From the NCBI RefSeq assembly GCF_009695775.1, contig NZ_VUNG01000007.1:40038-104037 (forward strand): DNA of 64,000 bases, in the 5' to 3' direction. The notes under the pieces are model-generated. The model worked only from the letters and a program-made list of their open reading frames with translations. It had not been told where the DNA came from and searched no databases. A program made the translations under genes and the position numbers. Each line of letters starts with the position of its first letter. The stretch's first letter is position 1. Positions 49,062 to 57,983 of this stretch are shown here, one piece after another. This DNA is from Hallella mizrahii (GTDB taxonomy: Bacteria > Bacteroidota > Bacteroidia > Bacteroidales > Bacteroidaceae).

Positions 49062-50213
49062 TCAGGCTTCCTCCAGACACTTGTCGAGCTCGGCCTCGAT
49101 GGCCTTGCGGTCGAGGTTCTGGCCGATGAAGACGATCTTCTCCATGCGGTCGCCGAACTTCTCGTCCCAGTCTTTCTTCACGCCGGGGTTCTGCTCCATG
49201 AACTCCTTGAGCTGGTCTTCGGGCATCGTGGCGTACCATTGTCCCGCATTGGTGATGTTGAATTGCTTGCCGCTTTGCTCGAAGAGGTAGCAGGTCTCCG
49301 GTTCGTCGCGGAACCAGCAGATGCCTTTGGCTCTGACCACGCCCTTGGGCCACTTCGTAGAGACAAACTCGTCGAAGCTGCCAAGGTTGAAAGGCAGACG
49401 GCGACGGTAGACAAAGGTCTGAATGCCATACTCCAGCGCCTCACCGCTCTCCTCGTTTTCCAGACTCTCGTCATCGTCGTCCTCCATGGCCTCAATCCAC
49501 CGTGCCGACGTGGCTACCTTGTCGAAGTCGAAGAGATGGGTGTTGAGGATCTTGTCGAGGTCGATGTCGCCGTAGTCGCAGGGCATGATGAGAGCCTGCG
49601 GCTGTATCTCCTTGATGACTGCCGTGAGATGGGCGAGGTCGTCGGGCGAGATCTCCGATGCCTTGTTGAGCAGGATGATGTTGCAGAACTCGATTTGCTG
49701 GATCACGAGACTGGCGAGATCTTCCTCACCATGCTCCTGCTGGAGGTGGTCGCCGAGTCCGAACTCATCTCTCATGCGCAGTGCGTCGACGACGGTGACG
49801 ATGGCGTCGAGGCGTGCGGCACCGTTTTTCATGGCTGAGGGAGCCACAAGCTGAGGATAGGTGCTGATGGTCTGTGCGATCGGCGCGGGCTCGCAGATGC
49901 CGCTCGCCTCGATGACGATATAGTCGAAGCGCTTGGTGTTGATGATGTCATTGAGCTGTTTGACGAGGTCCATCTTCAACGTGCAGCAGATACATCCGTT
50001 TTGCAGTGCCACGAGGCTGTCGTCGCCCTGCCCTACCACGCCGCCTTGCTGGATGAGGCTTGCGTCGATGTTCACCTCGCCGATGTCGTTGACGATGACG
50101 GCGAAGCGGATGCCTTTCTCGTTTTTCAGAATACGGTTCAGAAGAGTGGTCTTGCCGCTTCCTAAGTAGCCCGTAAGCAGCAGAACGGGTGTTGTCTTTA
50201 TTTCTTTGTCCAT
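49062..50213 (-). CDS. COG0523 (CobW/ZigA-type) GTP-dependent metallochaperone
   Basis: 383 residues from ATG 50213; a 45-codon upstream extension reads through the promoter and a repeat. Walker A GYLGSGKT (15-22), the metal-binding CICC (74-77), Walker B-like YIVIEASGICEP, NKASEI as base-recognition motif, and C-terminal CobW_C domain (FNLGSFDEFVSTKWPKGVVRAKGICWF). An acidic loop (EDDDDESLENEESGE, about 245) replaces the His-rich insert of some members. Delivers a transition metal (often Zn) to client proteins. A minus-strand TATCTTTG box (50259-50266) lies upstream. Confidence 0.87.
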   Translation of the reverse strand: MDKEIKTTPVLLLTGYLGSGKTTLLNRILKNEKGIRFAVIVNDIGEVNIDASLIQQGGVVGQGDDSLVALQNGCICCTLKMDLVKQLNDIINTKRFDYIVIEASGICEPAPIAQTISTYPQLVAPSAMKNGAARLDAIVTVVDALRMRDEFGLGDHLQQEHGEEDLASLVIQQIEFCNIILLNKASEISPDDLAHLTAVIKEIQPQALIMPCDYGDIDLDKILNTHLFDFDKVATSARWIEAMEDDDDESLENEESGEALEYGIQTFVYRRRLPFNLGSFDEFVSTKWPKGVVRAKGICWFRDEPETCYLFEQSGKQFNITNAGQWYATMPEDQLKEFMEQNPGVKKDWDEKFGDRMEKIVFIGQNLDRKAIEAELDKCLEEA

Positions 50214-50258
50214 TGTCTTTGATAGTGCTGAATGTACTACAAACTGATTTTTGTTGGG

Positions 50259-50266
50259 CAAAGATA
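50259..50266 (-). promoter_or_regulatory. Minus-strand -7 box of the COG0523 gene
   Basis: CAAAGATA (TATCTTTG on minus), 46 bp upstream of the ATG. It may serve the run COG0523, nuclease, PafA-like phosphatase, kinase, regulator. Confidence 0.5.
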
Positions 50267-50337
50267 CAAAAAAGTGTTTAAACATTGTAGAAGCGCAACG
50301 TTTTTTAAGGCTTGACATCAAAATGAGATATTGGGGA

Positions 50338-50402
50338 GCCTCACCCATACTTCCCTCAACGGCCTCACCCCCAAACCCCTCTCCAAGGGGAGAGGGGAGT
50401 GA
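50338..50402. repeat. GC-rich intergenic palindrome
   Basis: Copy of the family (GCCTCACCC...CCTCTCCAAGGGGAGAGGGGAGTGA) between divergent COG0523 and ATPase genes. Confidence 0.65.
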
Positions 50403-50521
50403 TATGCTGCGAGGGACGATAAACTACCGTAAAGCCGCAATGGCCGCAAAGAAGGTGGTGATATGCGCTCGCAAAGGCACAAATGGAGTAAAGAATGTGG
50501 TGATAAAATCCTTGCAAAGCT

Positions 50522-50552
50522 TTGGTGAAGTCGTGGAATAGTGCTATATTTG
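50522..50552 (+). promoter_or_regulatory. Promoter of the ATPase/DUF234 gene
   Basis: TTG 50522-50524, 20-nt spacer, TATATTTG 50545-50552. Transcription would begin near 50559, inside the palindrome at 50558-50573. Confidence 0.7.
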
Positions 50553-50557
50553 CAAAT

Positions 50558-50573
50558 GGTAATGGCCATTACC
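50558..50573. promoter_or_regulatory. Perfect 16-bp palindrome at the transcription start
   Basis: GGTAATGGCCATTACC (50558-50573), followed by a partial second copy (GTAATGGCGGTTACCG, 50574-50589). Position over the start site makes it a candidate repressor site or a hairpin at the RNA 5' end. Confidence 0.55.
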
Positions 50574-50614
50574 GTAATGGCGGTTACCGTTTAAGCAAGA
50601 AACAGAGGCAGACC

Positions 50615-51931
50615 ATGAAGTTCTACGATCGTAAAGAAGAGATAGCGTTGTTGGAGCGCATCGTGAAGCAAAGTCGTGAGCAGTCGCGCATGACGGTGCT
50701 TGTAGGGCGCCGGCGTATTGGCAAGACCGAACTGGCCAAGCGCTGCGGCGACTCGCTCGTCCTTTATTTCTTTGTTGCCAGGAAGGCTGAGAGCCTGTTG
50801 TGCGACGACTTTGTGCGGGAAGCAGAGGCGAAGCTCGGCATTCCCATCGGTCATTTCACCTCGGTGGCAACGCTTTTCGGCTATTTGCTGCAGCTGTCGG
50901 CGCAGCGCCCTTTTACGATCATCATGGACGAGTTCCAGGATTTCTATCGTGTCAATCCGGCTGTGTTCAGTGAAATTCAGAACCAATGGGACAGGTATAA
51001 AGACCAAGGTCATCTCAATCTCATCATCAGCGGCAGCATCTTCACGATGATGAAGCATATCTTTGAGGATTCCAAGGAACCGCTTTTCTCGCGTGCTCAG
51101 AAGAAGATCACCGTTCTGCCTTTCAAGACCGTGGTCCTTAAGACGATTCTCAAAGATTACAATCCTCACTACACGCCCGACGATCTCCTGACACTCTATG
51201 CCATCACCGGCGGTGTGGCATGGTATGTCACGCTGCTCATGGACGACGGCTATTGCGACCGTGAATCGATGCTCGCCGCACTCACAGCGCGCGACTCGCT
51301 GTTCATCAATGAGGGGCAGAATATGTTGGTCGAAGAGTTCGGCAAGGAATATACCACCTATTTCTCGATTATGAGTTGCATTGCCGATGGGCTTTATAGT
51401 CGTGGGGAGATAGAGAATCGGCTGAACATGACTAATCTTGGCAGCTATCTGAAGCGGTTGGAGAACGACTTCCTGCTGATCAAGCGTCACGTGCCTGTCT
51501 TCGAGAGCGCCAGCTCCAAGAAGACGCGCTATGAGCTGAACGACAACTTCCTGATCCTATGGTTTCGCTTCTTCTATAAATACCAGGCGATGGTGGAGAA
51601 CGATGCGCTCGGGCAACTGGCTCGTATCGTCGTTCGTGACTTTGACCAGTTCTCGGGGCTGTGCCTTGAACGTTATTTCCGTCAGAAGCTGCGTGAGTCC
51701 GGGCGCTATACGCGCATTGGCGGCTACTGGAACCGAAGTGGTGAGAACGAGATCGACCTTGTCGCTGTCAATGAGATCGACGGCGTTGCTGACATCTTCG
51801 AGGTAAAGCGCCATAGGAGTCGCTACGACGAAAAGTTGTTGCAAGACAAAGTCGCCGAAATGCTGAAGACCTGCAAGCCGTTGCAAGGAATGAAGATCAC
51901 GCTTGGTTGCCTCTCGTTGGAAGATATGTAG
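50615..51931 (+). CDS. ATP-binding protein with DUF234 (PD-(D/E)XK) domain
   Basis: 438 residues from ATG 50615; an upstream in-frame TTG at 50522 lies in the promoter. MKFYDRKEEIALLERI, Walker A GRRRIGKT (31-38), Walker B FTIIMDEFQDFYR (about 107), sensor IISGS; ATPase_2 (archaeal-type) core. C-terminal DUF234 with NEIDLVAVNEIDGVADIFEVKR, the D...E-x-K nuclease-like core, about residues 375-398. Function unknown; some relatives are thought to be mobile. Analogous in design to the AAA/PD-(D/E)XK protein at 21.5-23.1 kb. Confidence 0.87.
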   Translation: MKFYDRKEEIALLERIVKQSREQSRMTVLVGRRRIGKTELAKRCGDSLVLYFFVARKAESLLCDDFVREAEAKLGIPIGHFTSVATLFGYLLQLSAQRPFTIIMDEFQDFYRVNPAVFSEIQNQWDRYKDQGHLNLIISGSIFTMMKHIFEDSKEPLFSRAQKKITVLPFKTVVLKTILKDYNPHYTPDDLLTLYAITGGVAWYVTLLMDDGYCDRESMLAALTARDSLFINEGQNMLVEEFGKEYTTYFSIMSCIADGLYSRGEIENRLNMTNLGSYLKRLENDFLLIKRHVPVFESASSKKTRYELNDNFLILWFRFFYKYQAMVENDALGQLARIVVRDFDQFSGLCLERYFRQKLRESGRYTRIGGYWNRSGENEIDLVAVNEIDGVADIFEVKRHRSRYDEKLLQDKVAEMLKTCKPLQGMKITLGCLSLEDM

Positions 51932-52053
51932 GAGCAAAGGGAGTATGCCTCTGTTTTTCTTTAACTTAAAAAACGTTGGGCAGGATGCTGTCTTTGTCTC
52001 TATTTGTGTAATTTTGCAGGCGATAAAAAACAATATCAGAAAAAAGACACAAA

Positions 52054-52455
52054 ATGATGAAGACAAAGATGATGATTGCCGCAGTGGCTGCTGCTACGCT
52101 TGTCAGCGGCGCCGCGCTGGCTGCCGGTAAGGGAGATAACGTGATGTCCAAACTCAAGGACGGTACCTACGTGGTCAACACCACGACGCTCGCATCGAAT
52201 GTGCGCGGCTATCATGGCGCTACACCACTGGAGGTGTATATCAAGAAGAACAAGGTGGTGAAGGTGGTGGCCTTGCCCAACAAGGAGACACCGAATGTCT
52301 TCGCCAAGGTGAAGTCTGGCATGCTGCCCAAGTATGCTGGCAAGAAGACCTCTGCTGTCAGTGGTGTCGACGGCGTGACGGGTGCCACCTATTCCTCCAA
52401 GGCTGTCAAGGCCAACGTTGAGGCTGCTGTGAAATACTACAAAGCACATAAATAA
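52054..52455 (+). CDS. Secreted FMN-binding domain protein
   Basis: 133 residues, signal peptide (GAALAAGK, about residue 25). One small FMN_bind domain: GDNVMSKLKDGTYVVNTTTLASNVRGYHGATPLEVYIKKNKVVKV and, near residue 106, GVDGVTGATYSSKAV, where the Thr of the TGAT motif is the usual site for covalent flavin attachment by an ApbE-type transferase. Probably an extracytosolic flavoprotein. TAATTTTG at 52009-52016 is a likely -7 box. Followed by two hairpins. Confidence 0.85.
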   Translation: MMKTKMMIAAVAAATLVSGAALAAGKGDNVMSKLKDGTYVVNTTTLASNVRGYHGATPLEVYIKKNKVVKVVALPNKETPNVFAKVKSGMLPKYAGKKTSAVSGVDGVTGATYSSKAVKANVEAAVKYYKAHK

Positions 52456-52562
52456 TCTTCATGCTTATAGATAAGGAGTTGCCCGTCGGTTGGCTACGGG
52501 CTTATCTGTCAGCATGCATATAGAAGTCCCGCGACAAGTGCTCTCAAGCGCTTGGGGGCATC

Positions 52563-52612
52563 GACAGAAGAAAGGGCGGAAAGAAGATTCCCGCCCTTTC
52601 TTCGTTTCTGTC
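52563..52612. terminator. Strong hairpin terminator after the FMN-binding gene
   Basis: Core arms GAAAGGGCGG (52570-52579) and CCGCCCTTTC (52591-52600) are perfect; outer GACAGAA/TTTCTGTC extend the stem; a T-rich tail (CCTTTTGCCCTTTTT) follows. A weaker hairpin GCCCGT...ACGGGC lies at 52481-52501. Confidence 0.65.
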
Positions 52613-52739
52613 ATCCTTTTGCCCTTTTTACCCGCGAACGGCAAAAAAAGCATAAATTCCTTTGTCGTTACGTCCATTTCGCTTAACTTTGCAAGGGATA
52701 AGTGACGTTTTTATCGAGTTATTTGTTAAGATTTAGGCT

Positions 52740-54953
52740 ATGGAAGAAGAGAAGTTTGCGTTTACACCGGAAGAATTGAAGGAAACAAAGATACTCCATG
52801 ACGACCTTAAGGACAAGCTCGCCGACAGCTTGATGCCTGGCGATGAGGAGCATCTGACCGCTTTCATAGAGCACACGATGGAGCAGGGCGGCGTCCACCG
52901 CGATGTCTTCGGACTGAACCCTATCCTCACCTCTTTGCAGACAGCACGCATCACCGTCGACGAGATAGGATTGCGCCGCGACGGTGTCATCGCCACGATG
53001 CTCTATGGCTGTCTCGGCGATCACCTTGAGGCAGTGGAAGAGATACGCAAGGCTTTCGGTGACAACGTGGCGCGTATCGTCCACGGACTTATCCGCATCC
53101 AAAAGCTCTATGAGAAAAATCCCGTCATCGAAAGCGAGAACTTCCGCAATCTGCTCCTGAGCTTTGCCGAGGATATGCGCGTGATCCTCATCATGATCGC
53201 CGACCGTGTGAACATCATGCGACAGATCCGCGACACGCCTAACAAGGAGGCACAGCACGAGGTGTCGGAAGAAGCCAGCTATCTCTATGCGCCACTGGCC
53301 CATAAGCTTGGACTCTATACGCTCAAGAGCGAGCTCGAGGACCTCTCGCTCAAATATCTCGAGCACGACGCCTACTATATGATCAAGGAGAAACTCAACG
53401 CCACCAAACAGGCGCGCGACGCCTACATCGACCGATTCATTGGACCTGTCAAGGCGCGGCTCGAGGAAGCTGGGCTGAAGTTCCACATCAAAGGGCGCAC
53501 CAAGAGCATCCACTCTATCTGGCAGAAGATGAAGAAGCAGCAGTGCGGCTTCGAGGGCATCTACGACCTCTTTGCCATACGTATCATCCTCGACTCTCCA
53601 TTGGAAAAAGAGAAACAACAGTGCTGGCAGGTATACTCCATCATCACCGATATGTATCAGCCCAACCCCAAACGACTGCGTGACTGGCTCAGCGTGCCGA
53701 AGAGCAATGGCTACGAGAGCCTGCACATCACTGTGCTCGGACCGGAAAACAAATGGGTGGAAGTGCAGATACGCACCGAGCGCATGGACGATATTGCTGA
53801 GCACGGACTTGCGGCTCACTGGCGCTACAAAGGTATCAAGAGTGGCGGGCAGATGGATGAGTGGCTCGCCAACATCCGCTCGGCCCTCGAAGCCGGTGAC
53901 GGCTTGCAAGTCATGGACCAGTTCCGCATGGACCTGACACCCGACGAGATCTATGCCTTCACGCCCAAGGGCGACCTCTTTAAGTTCCCCGCTGGCGCTA
54001 CGGTGCTGGACTTTGCCTATCGCATCCATTCCAAGATCGGCAACAGCTGTGTGGGCGGACGCGTCAACGGCAAGGTAGTATCCATGCGGCAGGAACTCCA
54101 CTCGGGCGACAGCGTGGAGATCATCACACAAAGCAACCAAAGTCCAAAGCGCGACTGGCTCAACATCGTGAAGACCTCCAAGGCTAAATCCAAGATCCGC
54201 CTTGCCTTGAAAGAGACGCAGGCCAAAGAGGGACTCTATGCCAAGGAACTGCTTGAGCGGCGATTTAAGAATAAAAAGGTGGAGATGGAAGAGAGCGTCA
54301 TGGGCCATCTCATCAAAAAGATGGGCTTCAAGGAGACCTCTGACTTCTATCGGCAGATCGCTGATGGAAAACTCGACTCCAACGAGGTCATCGACCAATA
54401 CGTGGCTGTGCGCGACCATCTGCAAAACGCTGCCAAGGAGCACGAGATTGTCTCGGCCGAGAACTTTGCCTATGAGAGCCCCAACGAGGAACTCACCCAC
54501 AGCGACGACGACGTGCTCACCATCGATCAAAATCTTAAGGGCATCGACTATCAACTTGCGCCCTGCTGTCATCCTATCTATGGTGACCGGATCTTCGGCT
54601 TCGTCACGGCCGGTGGCGGCATCAAGATCCACCGCACCGACTGTCCCAACGCTGCCGAGATGCGACGCCGCTTTGGCTACCGCATCGTCAAGGCACGCTG
54701 GAGTGGCAAGGGACAATCGAAATACGCCATTACTTTGCGCGTCATCGGCAACGATGATATCGGTGTGGTGAGCAACCTGACCAACATCATCTCCAAGGAT
54801 GAAAAGATCGTCATGCGCTCCATCAACATCGACAGCCACGACGGACTCTTCTCTGGCAACCTTGTCGTGCAGCTCGAGGACACCACACGACTGCAGAGCC
54901 TTATCAAGAAGCTCAAAGCCGTCAAGGGTGTCAGAGATGTAAGCAGAATATAA
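52740..54953 (+). CDS. relA: RelA/SpoT-family (p)ppGpp synthetase with degenerate hydrolase domain
   Basis: 737 residues, full RSH order: HD region (about 25-190), synthetase (about 235-360: GRTKSIHSIWQKMKKQQCGFEGIYDLFAIRI; SNGYESLHITVLGP; EVQIRTERMDDIAEHGLAAHWRYKG), TGS (about 395-455: DEIYAFTPKGDLFKFPAGATVLDFAY), helical/zinc-finger-like part with LAPCCHPI and C-terminal ACT (about 660-737). The HD metal-binding motif is lost: where bifunctional enzymes have LLHD-x-x-ED this one reads MLYGCLGD, so it should make but not degrade the alarmone. The substrate-loop motif is RLRD (RxKD-like). A second, hydrolase-competent RSH would be expected elsewhere in the genome. Confidence 0.9.
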   Translation: MEEEKFAFTPEELKETKILHDDLKDKLADSLMPGDEEHLTAFIEHTMEQGGVHRDVFGLNPILTSLQTARITVDEIGLRRDGVIATMLYGCLGDHLEAVEEIRKAFGDNVARIVHGLIRIQKLYEKNPVIESENFRNLLLSFAEDMRVILIMIADRVNIMRQIRDTPNKEAQHEVSEEASYLYAPLAHKLGLYTLKSELEDLSLKYLEHDAYYMIKEKLNATKQARDAYIDRFIGPVKARLEEAGLKFHIKGRTKSIHSIWQKMKKQQCGFEGIYDLFAIRIILDSPLEKEKQQCWQVYSIITDMYQPNPKRLRDWLSVPKSNGYESLHITVLGPENKWVEVQIRTERMDDIAEHGLAAHWRYKGIKSGGQMDEWLANIRSALEAGDGLQVMDQFRMDLTPDEIYAFTPKGDLFKFPAGATVLDFAYRIHSKIGNSCVGGRVNGKVVSMRQELHSGDSVEIITQSNQSPKRDWLNIVKTSKAKSKIRLALKETQAKEGLYAKELLERRFKNKKVEMEESVMGHLIKKMGFKETSDFYRQIADGKLDSNEVIDQYVAVRDHLQNAAKEHEIVSAENFAYESPNEELTHSDDDVLTIDQNLKGIDYQLAPCCHPIYGDRIFGFVTAGGGIKIHRTDCPNAAEMRRRFGYRIVKARWSGKGQSKYAITLRVIGNDDIGVVSNLTNIISKDEKIVMRSINIDSHDGLFSGNLVVQLEDTTRLQSLIKKLKAVKGVRDVSRI

Positions 54954-54998
54954 GCCGGGCTTGTCCCTTCCTGTATAATTTTAAGTCTACCTTCAGTT

Positions 54999-57983
54999 TT
55001 GAACGCATCATATCGCATCATATCCCATCTCCGTCTGTTGGCTGTTGCCGTAGTGTGGCTTGTCTGTACGACACAGCTCTGTGCTTTTCAACCGAAGCGC
55101 TACCATCTTGATGTGCTTGCCATGAGCAATGGCTTGCCCAGCAACTTCGTTGACGACATCTATCAGGACAGCTACGGCTTCATCTGGGTATGTACACGCG
55201 CCGGTGGACTGATACGCTACGATGGTTACACCTTCGACTATTTCGACAGTAAGGAGTGGGGTGGGGCACTGCTGCGCAGTCATTCCTGCAAGAATGTCGT
55301 AGAGGATAATTACCGCCGCCTGTGGATTGCTTTCGACGACTACACGGGTGTGCTGAGCCTCGACAATATGAAGGAGCAGATGCCAAAGTGTGCCACGCCG
55401 GATCTGACGAAACGGCTGCAAAGCGCGTTGCGCGAAGGCGGCATCAGAACCTACAAGGACGGACGGGGTAACATCTGGGTGGCAACCACAGGCCATCTCT
55501 ATTGCCTCTCCTTCGACACGAAGGGCACTGCGGTGGCACTGGCCGTGTTGCCCTACCGGCTCAATGCTCCCGACGTGGCGCTGTATGACGTTGACGGAAA
55601 GGGCAACGTATGGCTGGGCTGCAACACCAGCATTGCGCAGCTCACCGTGCAGGGCAACCATGTCATCGCCCATAACCGCAATGCTCTCTTTGCCCCTATC
55701 ATCGGTAGCATCTTTGCCATCATACCTTATCATGACCAACTGTGGCTGGGTACCTTCTCCGGCATCTACATCAACGACAATGCCAAGACCCATCTCTCGC
55801 AGGGCACCTCTCCCATGAGCCTGACCCATAACCTTGTGACCAGCTTTGCCCTCGGTGCTGACCACGAGTTGCTGATTGGCACGTTGGGCGGCATGGATGT
55901 CTACGACCCGCGTGCCCACCGGATTACACATTATAATATGAGTAGCGCTGACTTGCCGCTCACCAGCAACTTTGTCAACTGCTTCCTTGTCTCTCAGGGC
56001 CAGATATGGATCGGCACTGAGTCGGGCGGCATCAACAAGCTTTCGCCGCGTCTGCTCAGTCTGGTCAACTACGTCCACTCGCCGCGCGACGCCGGCTCAA
56101 TCTCACCTAACTGTGTCAACGCTATGTATGCCCAGCACGACGGTACACTGTGGGTAGGCACTGTCGAGGGAGGTCTCAACCGCAAGGCGGCAGGCTCCGA
56201 CACCTTTGTCCACTATACCACTGCTAACTCCGCACTGACCCACAACAGCGTCTCGACGCTCACCGCCGACCGCGCCGATCACACGCTGTGGATCGGCACG
56301 TGGGGTGGCGGCGTCTGTTCGCTCGACATGCAGCACCCGTCGGTGATCCGCCCCTTGGCACTCCAGCCGCCCATGCAGCGGATGCTCGACTTCACCGGTG
56401 CTCTGGCTGTCGACGAGCGCAACCAAGGACTGTGGGTCGGCAGCAACGTGGGACTGTTCTTCTATGACTTTCGTCGTGGCGTGCTCATCGATCCCTTCCC
56501 CGGCAACCGCATGGTCACCGGATGCATTGGCAGCGTCATCACCCACGACCATCAGCTTTTCATCGGCTGTCAGCAGGGTATGATACAGGTGGACCTTACG
56601 TCGCGACGAGGCACAAGGTTTACGCGCTACCGCCACTATACCTATAAGCTCGACGATCCGAAGAGCGGCATTCTGGAGAAGATACAGTCGTTTTGCGAAG
56701 GCCGCGACGGCACGCTGTGGATCGGCAGCAACGGCTATGGTCTCTACCGCGCCGTACGCCACGGGCGCGACTATCGCTTCCGGGCGTACACCACTGCCGA
56801 CGGACTGCCGAGCAACGCCGTGAAGGGTATCGCCGAGGACCGCAAGGGACGCCTGTGGATCACCACCGACCATGGTTTGTCAATGTTGAATGTTAAGGCA
56901 GAAAGCTTCGACAACTTCTATGAGGACGATGGATTGGTCAGCTCACAGTTCTATTTCAACTCTGCCCTTCTCTCGCCCCAAGGCATTGTCTACCTTGGCT
57001 CGTGTAATGGTCTGACGGCACTGATGGGACTGAACAGTCAGAACGCTACGGCCGCGCACCTGTGCTTTACTCGTCTCTTTGTCGACAACGAGGAGATCAG
57101 AGCGGGCTCGTCGATTCTGAAGGAAAACATTGCACGGGCACGCACGATCCGTCTCCACGAGAGCAACAAGTCGTTTGCCATCGAATTTTCTACGCTTGAC
57201 TATGGCCGTGGCCACGACGATGTCTACAGCTATCGCATGAAAGGTTATGAGGACGACTGGATCCGTCTGCAACCGGGACAGCACAGCGTGCGCTACTCCA
57301 CCCTGCCGGCGGGCCACTATCAGTTTGAGGTGGCGTATGGCAGTACCGTCGAAGGGCATCCGCTGCGCACGATAGCCATTGGCGTGGTGGTCACTCCTTA
57401 TTTCTATAAGAGCTGGTGGTTTATACTCCTTATGCTTGTCGCCGTTGCGGTCAGCGTCATCGGGCTCTATCGTCGTCGCCTGGCTATGATGCGCGACCGC
57501 GAGGCAGAGCGGCTCTACCGGCCTATTGAGATGGCACTCAAGGAGAGTGAGAACCCTACTGAACTGCAGACACGCGTGCAGACGATCCTCAGCAACCAAA
57601 AACGATACACGCAGAGTGTGACGAAGACACAACAGGCCGACAAGCAACAAATAGAAAGGTCGTCACACTCATTCATGGATCGTGTGATGTCAACGATGGA
57701 GTTGAACTATAGCGATCCGGAATTTGGCGTGGAGCAGCTCTGCCATCAGCTGGGCATGAGCCGCTCCACGGTGAGTCGGAAACTCAACGACGAGACGGGG
57801 GAGTCCACGACACAGTTTATCCGTAACTATCGCCTCGACTTGGCGCGCCGGATGTTGATGGAAAACGTGGGCAACCGCAACATTTCAGAGATTGCTTTCC
57901 GTGTGGGCTTCAACGACCCGAAGTATTTCACGCGCTGCTTTACTAAGAGATACGGGCAGTCGCCCAGCATGTATCAAGGATAG
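54999..57983 (+). CDS. Propeller / Y_Y_Y / transmembrane AraC regulator without kinase
   Basis: 994 residues from TTG 54999; no ATG lies before the signal-like segment (LLAVAVVWLVCTTQLCAF), and the frame has no better start. About residues 35-690 hold repeated propeller blades (GLPSNFVDDIYQDSYGFIWVCTRAGG; GTLWIGSNGYGL), then a Y_Y_Y domain (about 705-790, ending HYQFEVAYGS), a membrane helix (about 806-824) and an AraC-type HTH (about 890-990: FGVEQLCHQLGMSRSTVSRKL; ISEIAFRVGFNDPKYFTRCF). The layout matches hybrid two-component sensors of Bacteroidetes with histidine kinase and receiver absent. Probably senses a periplasmic ligand and acts on DNA at the membrane. Target unknown; no carbohydrate locus is adjacent. 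Confidence 0.85.
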   Translation: MNASYRIISHLRLLAVAVVWLVCTTQLCAFQPKRYHLDVLAMSNGLPSNFVDDIYQDSYGFIWVCTRAGGLIRYDGYTFDYFDSKEWGGALLRSHSCKNVVEDNYRRLWIAFDDYTGVLSLDNMKEQMPKCATPDLTKRLQSALREGGIRTYKDGRGNIWVATTGHLYCLSFDTKGTAVALAVLPYRLNAPDVALYDVDGKGNVWLGCNTSIAQLTVQGNHVIAHNRNALFAPIIGSIFAIIPYHDQLWLGTFSGIYINDNAKTHLSQGTSPMSLTHNLVTSFALGADHELLIGTLGGMDVYDPRAHRITHYNMSSADLPLTSNFVNCFLVSQGQIWIGTESGGINKLSPRLLSLVNYVHSPRDAGSISPNCVNAMYAQHDGTLWVGTVEGGLNRKAAGSDTFVHYTTANSALTHNSVSTLTADRADHTLWIGTWGGGVCSLDMQHPSVIRPLALQPPMQRMLDFTGALAVDERNQGLWVGSNVGLFFYDFRRGVLIDPFPGNRMVTGCIGSVITHDHQLFIGCQQGMIQVDLTSRRGTRFTRYRHYTYKLDDPKSGILEKIQSFCEGRDGTLWIGSNGYGLYRAVRHGRDYRFRAYTTADGLPSNAVKGIAEDRKGRLWITTDHGLSMLNVKAESFDNFYEDDGLVSSQFYFNSALLSPQGIVYLGSCNGLTALMGLNSQNATAAHLCFTRLFVDNEEIRAGSSILKENIARARTIRLHESNKSFAIEFSTLDYGRGHDDVYSYRMKGYEDDWIRLQPGQHSVRYSTLPAGHYQFEVAYGSTVEGHPLRTIAIGVVVTPYFYKSWWFILLMLVAVAVSVIGLYRRRLAMMRDREAERLYRPIEMALKESENPTELQTRVQTILSNQKRYTQSVTKTQQADKQQIERSSHSFMDRVMSTMELNYSDPEFGVEQLCHQLGMSRSTVSRKLNDETGESTTQFIRNYRLDLARRMLMENVGNRNISEIAFRVGFNDPKYFTRCFTKRYGQSPSMYQG

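Noticed and set aside
54999..57983. Hybrid two-component system sensor
   Set aside because: No histidine kinase, ATPase or receiver motif between the TM helix and the AraC domain.
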